A program made the position numbers and the translations under genes. A stretch of 64,000 nucleotides of DNA, from the NCBI GenBank assembly GCA_903813345.2, contig CAIIXF020000012.1, positions 36,002,528 to 36,066,527 on the forward strand. Reading direction: 5' to 3'. Origin of the DNA: Owenia fusiformis. Lineage: Eukaryota > Annelida > Polychaeta > Sabellida > Oweniidae. A model generated the notes under the pieces. That model did no database searches, was not told where the DNA came from, and was given only the letters and a program-made list of their open reading frames with translations. Of this stretch, positions 10,357-21,272 are shown one piece after another. Every line of letters starts with the position of its first letter. Positions within the stretch are counted from its first letter, which is position 1.

Positions 10357-11221
10357 TGTCACAGGGTCGGGTTCTTATTTTTAAAACCTTACCACACAGA
10401 ACAAACTGATATATATAGTTTCACTGAAATATATTTACAAAGGAAATTAACTAATTAATTATAAATAAATGCTAGCTTCTAACCAAGTTCCTTTGAACTA
10501 TTATACATTTATCTTTACATATCAATATAATGTTTTACTCAAAATAGATACAACCAACCTTCCCAAAGTATATATGTATATAATTTTTACAATGTATACG
10601 TGAGACCATAGATTGTCTTTTATTAACACTACTCTGTTGTACGTATAGCAGTGTTTCTTAATTGTACGGAATGATCACCCACAGCATGTGTTATAGATCA
10701 CTAGAAATAGTGTAGTCTTCTGCAGTATGTAGAATGTAGAATTAACGATATCCGTTTCGATAATGCGTAGGTCTCTCAAAATGGTATTATGATATTTGAA
10801 CGTATCACGAGTTGAAGTCTCCTATTTACAATCGTTTCATGCACCACGAATACTGTACAGCTTACTATTAATGTTCTTAGCACCATAAAGATGTTCATCA
10901 ATTTCTCAAAGTCACACTTCACAAACACAGTCAATTCACATTCTCAATGTTTAAGGCTTCACATCATCACTTTGATTAACTAGGCTTCACTACCATCACT
11001 ATCACTGCACAAGAACCCTTAGACATAAATTCACCTGTAACCACATCTACACCAGCACATGTCTGTAATATAACTAAGTGTGTATGAGGAAATAAACTGA
11101 CCTATAATTGGCCAAGGTCAATACCGAGTACACAAGTAATTAACTAACAATTAAAAAGATTTAAAGGAAATATGTGTATTATATTACACTGACTTAAAGG
11201 ACTTGTGTCAATATTGTGACA
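10357..11221 (-). repeat. 5' LTR of the gag-only element
   Basis: 865 bp, upstream LTR in element orientation, nearly identical to 7517-8381. It should hold the promoter, but no clear TATA/initiator was picked out. Confidence 0.95.
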
Positions 11222-11226
11222 AAGAC

Positions 11227-12311
11227 ACGTTGTCCGATGTTACCTGAGTCTCGATGTATGTTTAACGCTCAGATATCACAGGGATGCTAGATATAATTTA
11301 TTTTGTTGGACAAGAAATTAACATTAATCCAAATATTGAGGGAATTTTGAAATCTGATGATCCATCTTCGGTCAAGGTTTCACTACTGAAATCCATTGAA
11401 AAATATTGAAAAAATCACTACATTCAAGTTCTGGGGTATACAGAATATTTTCAAGCGAATCAGCCCATGTAATACCTATATTTCTAGGTTCCCCCATACA
11501 TTACATTCATCTTGACACTATATTTAACATAGGTTTTGCGTCTCGATTTTTAAATATCACTACGCCAACATAGGGAGGGACTCATTTTTAGGTAAAATCC
11601 CTGCTTCACCGTTGAAAATTGACGAATAAAGTAGTTCCAGTTTCACGCGGTCCTAACTTGGACCGTTAATTTGAATTTTTGACCTACCAGATGCTTGAAA
11701 ATCAAGGATTGCATGCGAGTCTCATACTGCACCGTTTTTCTAAAACTTATACCATTAAAAGCAAAACAAAATTGCCTTTCTGTCGGTGCGTTACTTTATC
11801 ATAAAGAGTCCCTTGTTCTAGCAGCGTTTTGGTCCCCAGCTGTTTGAAGGCCTTCTTACATCTGGGGACCAAAATGCCGCTGGAAGTAGGGACTCTGTTT
11901 AAGAGAATAAGGTACCATCTGAAAGTGATTTTTGTTTTTTTCAAAAAATGATACATTTAGAAAGAACTTGACCTTGACTTTACATAAATACCTCAATAGC
12001 CACTATACATACAAATAAACTTACTGTACACTTCATTGGTTTTGGCATAGCTTCTGTTTTAAGGTATTAAAATAATTGTTTGTTTAGCATTATTTCAAAC
12101 AATTGAGTTATTTCATGCTTAAAACAGCTGCATTTTCAAACTTTAACCATGTTTTTGGGGTGTTTGGAAAATAATATGTCAACGCCATCTCTCAGTATTT
12201 GTTGTCTATTTACTTATTTTTGAAGCACGGGAGACTAAATTACTAAGGTTACTGATTATATTTTTATCAGTACCTTTGGTTTTCACAATTACCAATAAAA
12301 TTGTCACTTAC
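11227..12311. other. Intron 1 of the left discoidin gene, distal part
   Basis: AT-rich intron between the LTR element and exon 1. The only structure seen is the long hairpin at 11788-11913. Confidence 0.5.
11788..11913. repeat. Long imperfect hairpin
   Basis: Arms 11803-11839 and 11862-11900 pair over about 36 bp (AGAGTCCC...GGTCCCCAG against CTGGGGACC...GGGACTCT) around a 22-nt loop, with weaker pairing extending to 11788 and 11913. Size and mismatch pattern resemble either a miRNA precursor or a tiny foldback element. Confidence 0.6.
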
Positions 12312-12483
12312 CATATCCAATTTCTTCGAAGCAAATTTGGGTTTCACTTCTCAACTCGTCTATTTTCTGCAACATATCTATGACGTCTGCATTACCGCAT
12401 GTTGCAGATCTTTTCCTCGTCTTTGTTTCCACGTTCACTATACGCGTAACAAGCATTGCTATGAGAAGTACCTCGAGATTCAT
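12312..12483 (-). CDS. Left discoidin gene, exon 1 (signal peptide)
   Basis: First coding exon: ATG at 12483, 57 codons plus one spare base, then the consensus donor GTAAGT from 12311. The start MNLEVLLIAMLVTRIV has the hydrophobic core of a secretion signal; the rest is a short charged linker with CGNADVIDMLQKIDELRSE and a second cysteine. The spare base plus the first two bases of exon 2 (5981-6107) make a Glu codon, so the reading frame continues into the discoidin domain. A TATA box lies about 80 nt upstream of the ATG. Its assignment to this gene is inferred from phase and strand and is not proven by transcripts. Confidence 0.7.
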
Positions 12484-12559
12484 TATTCAAACGAATTGTT
12501 TGCTGATCGAGTCGATGATATCGCAGCGGGGTTCTGTTTTTGCATGTACGCGATTTGAG

Positions 12560-12567
12560 TTTATATA
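12560..12567 (-). promoter_or_regulatory. TATA box of the left discoidin gene
   Basis: TATATAAA on the minus strand, about 77-84 nt upstream of the exon 1 ATG, predicting a start site near 12530. Confidence 0.5.
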
Positions 12568-13369
12568 ACACTTTAAATCATTCACAAATCGAGGCACGTT
12601 GCCTCATTAGCATCAAAAACGCATAATAATACCAATATGTGAAACAAATGTATTTGCAAATTTAAACTTTTCTATTTATCGAATTTGTTCTCAACAAATA
12701 AAATCCATAAAGCTATGTTAGGGTAGATACGATGAAGAAGCCGATAGTCATTATAGAGTGATTCATTGACTATTCATTTTAGTTGCCTGAACTGCAGTCA
12801 AAAAGTGACAAAAATGGCTAAACGGTTTCTCAAAAGGTACAACCGTCAAAATCCAATGTCGGTATGGGTGACTTAATACATGTATTTAACTTCACTAATA
12901 TTTTGGTAAACCTGTGACACAGAAATACTAGTAAACTATAAACTTAAAATAATAGCAGGTACCACATACCACCAAAAAGAGAGATTGTGCTTTTCCCATT
13001 TTAAGTTCACCTAAAACATAATAAAAACAATAATTAATTTTACTAAATACTTGACACACAGCATGTGCATAATCATTAATTCTGTAAGAAAGATCTGCAA
13101 CTTCGATCTGATGCTACTAAGCGCATAAAACATTTATGCAAAATAAAGTGACACATACATAGAGGAGTCGACACTTTAATAGCTTTACCTGCATTCTGAG
13201 ATGAATTGTGAGACATAATTAAAATGATTACTAAAATAAGTTTTATAGGTCGTATTTACAGGGTGTTCAAAAAGAAGAAAAAATGTGTAAATTATGTAAA
13301 ACAAAATATGCTATTTTTATCAAACTTGTATTTTCTATAATATAGTGAACCAAACACGAGGACGATTAT
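12568..13369. other. Upstream flank of the left discoidin gene
   Basis: No coding sequence recognised. A CAGGGTGTTC motif at 13259-13268 resembles the terminal CAGGGTGTC of the mariner-type element at 57879, with no matching second end seen. Confidence 0.4.
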
Positions 13370-13962
13370 TTGGTCAATTTCAAACCTAAAACAAGCAATC
13401 TCTATGGACTGCCTAAAATTCACATAAGTACTACCATTAATAAAGCTTTTAAGGAAGCAACGAAGGAATACATACATATCGAATGTAAGGAAAAAATAAA
13501 TTTCGGCCAATTGTAGGAGGACCTAATAATAAGACTAATCGACTGTGCGAAAATTCTCTTGACAAAATTCTTAAGCAGGTTTTACACAAAAATCGTCTTT
13601 GAGTAACGTTCAATACGATTTTGATTTTCTCAGAAAACTTCCTGCCAAAACGGAAAAGGAGGCATTTCTTGTGACCTTTGATGCCATTGATCTTCACAGT
13701 AATATTCCACCTGATTTAGGAATTCAAGCGATGGAATTTTGGCTGGAAAAGTTTAAATGCGATACAGTGGATAGACTTTCAAAGCCGTTCATAAATGAAG
13801 GAATCCGGTTTCTTTTACAGAATAATTTCATGTATTTTAACGGCAAAATATACCGACAAAGAACAGGAACGACAATGGGAACAAAAGTCACACCTTCCTA
13901 CAATACTTTGACACTGTCATTTTTGGAGGAAAAATTACTAGAGAACGTCGTTACAGCAAGGG
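13370..13962 (+). pseudogene. Penelope-like element reverse transcriptase fragment
   Basis: Remnant of a Penelope-like RT. Three consecutive frames give family motifs in order: SNLYGLPKIH (about 13394-13423), FRPIVGGPNNKTNRL (from 13501) and then DFDFLRKLP, LVTFDAIDLHSNIP, YRQRTGTTMGTKVTPSY (13599-13920). Frameshifts fall near 13495 and 13597. Homology stops at about EEKLLENV (13955), where unrelated DNA begins with a GCGAACG...CGTTCGC palindrome. No YIG endonuclease or second half of the RT is present. Confidence 0.8.
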
Positions 13963-14880
13963 CGAACGTAATACCCGGATCGTTCGCAAATTGGCGTTCG
14001 TTTTTTTACCGCATCCGATTTGAGTTAGCCAATCAATTAGCTCTTTAAATTCAAATATATCGATATGTGAAATATTTATATTCGCTAAATCATTTTGCAT
14101 TCGTAAAAACGTTTATGTGTTTGTTACAGCAAATTAAGTTTTCAAAATAGCCAATCACTTAATACTATGTGCATTAAATTACATATTTCATTCTCTAAAT
14201 GATATGTTTTTTTGCGTAAATTGTTAAGGTATTCCTTAAGAGTAACACATTATATGCACAATATTGAATTTGTATTTGAACCCTACCAAAATAAGTTTGC
14301 CTATATTTACCGAATGGTTTATTTTTCTATGATTTAGTTAATGCATTTTACCGAAAGTTAATTTGCTATTTACCGAATGCATTAAAGTAATATTCGATAA
14401 CTTTCGTTGTTGTTCGATATTTTGTCACGTGACCTCGAGATTTGCAAAATGGCCGCGCAGCTATTCTACATCGTTCAAATATATCACGTGACTGAAAGTC
14501 TCGTAAAGTATCGAAAAATAACGAAATTTTTCGAATGTGGCATTCGGTATTGACCGAATATAAATTATTTAAATGCCGAATGTACAAATAATTAATTGAA
14601 TTGTACGTGCGTTAAGGAAAACAAATAGATTCGCTGCATCACCCAAATACATGTACACTGTGTATAAATATCAAATGTGGATGCCAACACAAAGAACAAG
14701 TGAAACTATTTAGCGAATATAAATTGTATAGATTACTACATTCGATAAAATAAAAAACATTCGATAGATTTGGTAAAGGTTTAGTAAATTGCTTGTTTTA
14801 TTTGGTATTTATGGAATATTTAATGTACCGAATAAAGAAGCAGTTTAAACACCATACTTCTAAGGTACTTCTTGAGGTAT
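13963..14880. repeat. AT-rich segment dense in ATTCG words with an inverted pair
   Basis: Starts with a GCGAACG/CGTTCGC palindrome. The segment repeats short ATTCGNTA / TACCGAAT words at least a dozen times between 14310 and 14830, on both strands. An inverted pair with core TTTATATTCGCTAAAT lies at about 14072-14090 and 14705-14725. It resembles the subterminal repeats of a decayed DNA transposon; ends are not defined. Confidence 0.4.
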
Positions 14881-16204
14881 GTAAAAATCTAGGTAAGGAC
14901 CAGGCGTTGTGCAAAAATTGAACTTTTCTGCAATTTTCAGCATGAAATAAAATGATGTCAGCCATTTTGAAAATCCTTAGAATGATTGTGACAGTCTTGT
15001 TTTATATAGTACCCCGGACAGGTTGTATGATGCAGTCGTTTTTTACTCTAGCTTTGCAATAGAACAACCATTCTTATCAAAATTTTCATATTTTATTCTG
15101 GAGACAATTTCCAACATGGAAAAAAAGTATTTTAACGAAATTCCTAATTTTATGATTTTGATAGGCTTTTTTCAAAAACACTCCACTGTCAATAAAATAC
15201 AGGTTTTGCTTGAACAATTAAACTTTTAACGTCATTTCAAAGATTGTCTAGTTATTGAATTTTTGGCAGCCTAAAGTCTTTCCAGATGTATTTGATGCCA
15301 TATTAATTATGGCTGATTATTGTTATTCATTTGAGTCATATTCAATAGGCCTAATATTATTACAGTGCATTAGGCCAATGAAAAACTTGTCACTCTGGGT
15401 CACGTTTCCTCTGGAAAAGCACCTTTTTCTCCACTGGGGTTTTCCGCCACCGTCACTCAGCATGCAAGCCCGTGGCACGTAAATTGTACCATGCTTTTAA
15501 ATGTCAGGTCTCCCTGACAATTTCATGATAAAATTTGACACAGCTATATTAACATCTCTGAAGGATCTAGTGCCAAGAATACTTGAAATTGAGATTTGTA
15601 ATGTTTTACTTCATTTTGGACAGTATTGAACAGTTCGATCGGGTTGAACTCATGTCCATGGACAAGAAGATTGACCTCCTCTATCTGGGCTCAATCTAGG
15701 GAACGCTTCACAAAGCGAGACCTAGAGCAACAAGTTTTTATTGGCATAATTATTAAAGTGTGCGCCCGACCTGGCTACGTATATAACAAAGTTTATACTG
15801 GCGGATTAGACTAGTTCATTTTTTATATGGGTGTGAAAGCTTTCTCTTATTTGCGTTTTTTTCGTTTAGTACGGTTTTGTTATAATTGCTGAGGTCATAT
15901 AACCGGGATAAAACAATAATTATCGTTGACTGCGCACACACAAAACATTTACGTCGAGTGAACAGTGTTTTTAAATACAGCAAGCTTTAGAATACAAAGC
16001 CCAGTAGTGTGATAATAAGCTTCATCCTGTGGCAACCCAGGGTGTTGGGTAGCGTGGTCCTGGGTTACCCAGCTATCAAGTATCTGGATTTTTAATGGTC
16101 TAGCTTGATAATAGATTGTAAAATATATGGGAATGGGGGTCTTTTCAAACACTGATCTATATCCACATTCACCCTACACAAGCATTCAACACAACAGAGA
16201 ATGT
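14881..16204. other. Unassigned sequence
   Basis: No gene or repeat boundary recognised. Short open frames here have no family motifs. Confidence 0.4.
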
Positions 16205-17599
16205 AATAGACTACGGCCCACTCTGATACTTGTAACTCCTTCCTTACATGAAAGGTTACACATTCCAACCTATTTCAAACCATCTGTATGATGATACTAG
16301 ACACTTTCTGGGTAGTTGGACTTTCTATAGGGGTGGCAGACGGCCCTCAGACAAATTTATACCCCTACCCCCAAAAAACCATGGGGGTACTTTAATACCA
16401 CCCAATAAAAAGAATACTAATGCATGTCAGATATTCATTGTTTTATATCAGGTAGGGCATGTTATGGTTAATAAGTGCCAGAAATTTCCAATCTCTAACT
16501 TATATGGTTACCATAGAAACAGTATTTATATCTCGAAATATTCTCAACTTGACCCCCTCCCAGATGTGTCCCTTTGTTCTCAAAGTGAAATATTTGCAAA
16601 TCTGTTTGGATTTATGGCTGCTACTTTGTCAAAAATTGTATCAATATGTATATTTTAACATTTAAACACTGAAAAGTGTTCATAATGATCCTATAAATCA
16701 ATAATATTTATCAAATATAGTCACACATAGCTGCTTTTAGGGAAAAGTGGGCGTGGCACTTTTTGGTACGTGTGTACTTGTTGCAGCATTAAATGAAAAA
16801 TACATATTATACTAACAACAATTGACATTTAATTAGCATCTACTTATGTTGTGTAACATTGTAATATGTTCATTATCAGTATTAGACACTTTAAATATTT
16901 TATATAAGTGTTATCCTGACCTTTCCCTTTATCCCTACACCCTTCAAGGTGGGCATTACCAATCGTGTCTAGTTAACATTTCTGTTTGATTTATTTTTAC
17001 CATAGACAAGGTACAAAAGCTTTACCATGAGTACTGACCTTATTAGGTGCTAAACTGATGAATGGATAGGTAGATGGCAGCACTTGTGCTGGTTGGACTA
17101 TACGCTACCATCTACCATAGACACATATTGATTTACCATATTTGTTATTTTGGATTAAATTAAAACTGCTTTCGCATCAAACTTAATGAGATTCAGATTG
17201 TGTTTGAAACTAGATGATCTTCAGATTTTGTGTGAACCTTAAATTCATGACAATCAAAAGAATTCAACATTTAGGAAGTCAACAGGTTTTTAACATCGTC
17301 TCAATGAGAATTTAGCATGACCTTTTTCAGAAAGTTAAAGATCATAGAAAATTGAACATAATCAAAGTTCCCTGTTAGAACATTTAATCTCCTAAAATCA
17401 CATTAAAACTATATCAGCAATATTTCCAAGCTAAATAGTATAAAAACTTCTATCACATCATTTGCAACGTTTTCATTATTCGATAGTTCAACCCTATATG
17501 AATTATTGATAATTTTAAAAGTGCAAGGAATCTAAATGAATCAAGGAAGCCAGTGATATGTATTTGCCTTATTAATTGTTGACTTATACAGTGAAATAG

Positions 17600-17705
17600 A
17601 CTTAGATGCAAGTAGAAATAATCTTGCTTTACATCATTAAAAATTCAAAATTCAGTCAAATAAGTGATATCATATTTGAAATCTTCATGAAGAATTACAT
17701 TTCTT
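17600..17705 (+). repeat. Dispersed repeat, copy 1
   Basis: About 90 bp starting CTTAGATGCAAGTAGAAATA, repeated in direct orientation at 29220-29310. No function visible. Confidence 0.6.
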
Positions 17706-17878
17706 CATGCAATAAGTTATCCTTTTAGTGAGTAGTTGTGACTAATGTAATCATGCACTTATACAATTTGTCAGTAAAAGTTATTTATCCTATACTTAGT
17801 GTTATAGGTAAATAAAATGCATGAATATAATTGATACCTTAGGTGAGTGGGGATATACATGTACTGCATATCCCTCTT

Positions 17879-19538
17879 TATCCCATACTTGGTCGTGTTT
17901 CAGGTACATGAAGCAGGTTTGTAAAAACTTATATTTTCATCAGCGGGCAGATATAGCTTTACGTTCTGTTGCGAGCGGGCAGATATAGTATATCTGCCCA
18001 CTCCGTCATAATCACCCTTGGGCAGATATATTATATTTGAATCGGGATAGTTCCAATATCCTGAACCTGCATATAGGATAATCTCTATGTATCGCCAGGT
18101 TTATCACCCGCTCAGTAATCCCCTGCAGGAATTTCATTCTGTGCAATTTCTCATATTTTCGTATATGATAAATAATTTTGGGTACAAGGTATAACCCTTG
18201 GGAAATACAATATTGTACCCTCAACCCCTCGGGGAGGTATATTGTATTTCCCTCAGATATATTGTATTTCCCTGTATTATAAACTTCCCATTAATGAAAC
18301 CTCATATATAATGCACACCATTTTAAATATGAATCAAAACTATGAATTAGTGCTATCCATGTTTCTAACGAAAGCATGAATTTGAAAGAAACAAACATTC
18401 TACTCATATGGTATAAAGATATTACCAGTTGTGTCCATTTTAGATTTGATTGAAGAACTTCATTAGAGGCAATTTTGAAATTACAATATATTAAAGAGGC
18501 TCTGTTGCTTAGATGGGAGAATCAATTAGCTGCATTGTTCAGTTTATGACAAAATTGATGTTTAGTGTTACTTTCATGAACACCCATCCTGTAAAATAGC
18601 ATTTGGAATCTAGTAGTTTGTATATAGATGAATAACATAAGGCACTGTCGAGTAAAAATATCCAACAAGATTACTAGTTTGCTCATGAAATTAGGCATAC
18701 TTTAACTTGAAACAATTTGTAACACTCAATTTTTGGAGTTTGGAGATCGAAGTAATGATGAAAAACAAGCAATTTTAAAATATTTATGTTTTACCCAAAT
18801 TTTTAAAGATTTTTGTTAGCCTTTGTTTTGTCTGTTTTATTCTCAAATAAATCATGGTCATCAATTCTATTGTGACATAATCATCATTTACCAATTTTAA
18901 AATTAAATATTACTGGTTAGAGAATGTGATTTCTTACTTTAGGTTATATTTATATCCCAATTTATATGTATAATAATAATTGATGAAGACAAATAGAGAT
19001 TATCCTCTATGAGGTTCAGTGTATTGGAATTATCCTGAGGCCAATATAATATATCTGGCCGAGGGTCGTAGGTCCCGAGGGAAGATATTTTCTATTGGCC
19101 AAAGGCCTTAGGTCCTGAGGGAAGATATATTATATTCGCCAAGGGATAATCCTAATAGCATGAACTGACTATAGGATTATCTGTTTATCCCATATCAATC
19201 TTTCTCATCTGGTTCACATTGTTCAATTGGCCAGAGTTAGAAAGAATACAACCACATGAATGTATTCATGACTAATTTTGTTTTCTTGGCCTTAGGAGGA
19301 TTCTCCTGTTTTTTAAGTATTCATCCACATATTCTCGAATCCTTGATTATTAACATATGTATTAAGTATGCTACTTCCCTCATTGCTAATCATACACAAA
19401 TGATGATTATGACTTAGTGGGCAGGTGTAATATATCTGCCCTCTCAGGCAGGGACATTAGCTATATCTGCCCGCTGATGAAAATATAAGTATTTATAAAC
19501 CTGCTATATGTATCTGAAACACGTCCAAGTATGGGACA
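17879..19538. repeat. Nested inverted repeats with GGGCAGATATA palindromes
   Basis: Within the foldback, 17879-17955 and 19461-19538 are inverted copies. At 17976-17998 GGGCAGATATA is followed by one base and its exact reverse complement; a weaker version lies at about 19421-19443. Between them are many GATATATTATAT / GATATATTGTATTTCCC words and a directly repeated TATAGGAT(T/A)ATCT block (about 18073 and 19175). Confidence 0.6.
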
Positions 19539-21272
19539 AATGTATCTTCTTTTTTGATTTCATACACTAAACAGATTTGTTTAGGAATTATATGAAGTAT
19601 TTCAAAAACATATACCGAACCACTATTGAAGGAATCATTGAAAATACAGCATATCAGAAACATGTGTAAATTGTTTATCTTGCAATTATTTTGCTAAATA
19701 CTAATAGAAATTTACCCTTTGCATTCGTTTGACTTCACTTCTTAAAAGAGAGCTTCGTCTGTAGTTTAACTAGACTCTGCACGCAGGGTAATAGAAGTTA
19801 TACTGTACCTTCCAGAGAATAGCTTTTTTGTTAACTAGAGCCAATGAATGAATGGATGCATTTTATCATAACTGCAAAATGATGCTCAATGCAATTCATA
19901 CGAAAAATTTATTTTGCCATATTAGAATTAAGTATAATCTTTAATCCATTGGATAGATCATGCATTGCCTGATGTTGAGGTATTGATAAAAGAATCAGCA
20001 AGTGTCTGACAAAATAGATTTTAGTGTTATGTATTAGGCAAAATATAAGGAAAGGTATAAATGGTCTCTAATTTTTCTAGTTTTGAGTATTACGTCTTCT
20101 TGCTTTGATTCAAATTATCCTCGGTCACTATTTGTAACCCCTCCCTCCTTCCCCATTTAGGCCATGGATATGAAGATGATTTAGAGGTTATGTGAAGGAT
20201 ACTAGGGAAGGGTTAATAGCCAGAGTTAGATTAGTTCATTTAAGTTTAATCATAAATGTTATGCAATTCACACTAGCATCAAATATCATACCAAAAGGAT
20301 TGAACTGTTCATTATTTTTCAATTGCAGTAAACATGGTAGAATGGTTCTAAATATTGAACATTGTTGAAGAAGCATAGATGACTTGAATAGCTCTAGATG
20401 ACTTGAACTTATCCATTCATATTCTAGGAACAAGTCAATGAATAAGTAAGACTTGACTCTTGACAGGCTTAAAAGACCGAGGACCCTATAATACTTAAAC
20501 TAAAAGTTCATTAGACCATTGATGACTTATGATAGGGAAGGGTCAGGATAACACTTATATAAAATATTTAAAGTGTCTAATAATGATAATGAACATATTA
20601 CAATGCTACACAACATTAGTAGATGCTAATTAAATGTCAATTATTGTTAGTGTAATCTATATTTTTCATTTGATGCTGCAACAAGCGCACAAGTACCAAA
20701 AAGTGCCACGCCCACTTTTCCCAGAAAGCAGCTATGTGTGACTATATTTGATAAATATTATTGATTTATAAGATCATTATATCAACTTTTAAGTGTTTTA
20801 ATGTTAATATAGACATAATATTACAAATTTTGACAAAGTAGCAGCCATAAAATCCAAACAGATTTTGAAATATTTCACTTAGAGAACAAAGGGACACATT
20901 TGGGAGGGGGTCAAATTGAGAATATTTCGAGATATAAATACTGTTTCTATGGTAACCATATAAGTTAGAGATTGGAAATTTCTGGCACTTATTAACCATA
21001 ACATGCCCTTCCCAATATAAAACAATGAATATCTGACATGCATTAGTATTCTTTTTATTGGGTGGTATTAAAGTACCCCCATGGTTTTTTGGGGGTAGGG
21101 GTATTAATTGGTCTGAGGGCCGTCTGCCACCCCTATAGAAAGTCCAACTACCCAGAAAGTGTCCAGTATAATCATACAGATGGTTTGAAATAGGTTGGAA
21201 TGTGTAACCTTTCATGTAAGGAAGGTTGCATTTCTAGAGCACTTCTACAGAATGGCTTACAGTCTATAATGG

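Larger units (their letters stand above)
7517..11221 (-). mobile_element. Non-autonomous LTR retrotransposon carrying only gag-protease (Gmr1-like Ty3/Gypsy)
   Basis: Two 865-bp direct repeats (7517-8381 and 10357-11221), both beginning TGTCA and ending TGACA, bracket one minus-strand ORF. Target duplication AAGAC is present at 7512-7516 and 11222-11226. By eye the LTRs differ at one position (8243 C versus 11083 T), so the insertion is young. A proline-tRNA-type primer site and a polypurine tract are in the right places. RT, RNase H and integrase are absent; the internal part is only about 1.97 kb. It sits in intron 1 of the left discoidin gene, in the gene's own orientation. Confidence 0.95.
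16205..21272. mobile_element. 5-kb foldback with about 700-bp inverted arms
   Basis: The left arm (about 16205-16931) is repeated in reverse complement at about 20530-21272 with high similarity. Examples of shared words are GGGGTGGCAGACGGCCCTCA and AAAAGTGGGCGTGGCACTTTTT (or close variants). Inside is a second inverted pair (17879-17955 and 19461-19538). It has no recognisable transposase. The terminal bases diverge, so exact ends and target duplication are not defined. Likely a non-autonomous DNA transposon or an inverted duplication. Confidence 0.7.

Noticed and set aside
12301-12568. Plus-strand ORFs of 62 and 85 codons over exon 1
   Set aside because: They lie opposite the minus-strand exon with signal peptide and GTAAGT donor and have no family features.
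13255-13275. CAGGGTGT-type ends near 130, 13259 and 56190 as further mariner elements
   Set aside because: Only single ends of about ten bases were seen, with no inverted partner or TA pair.
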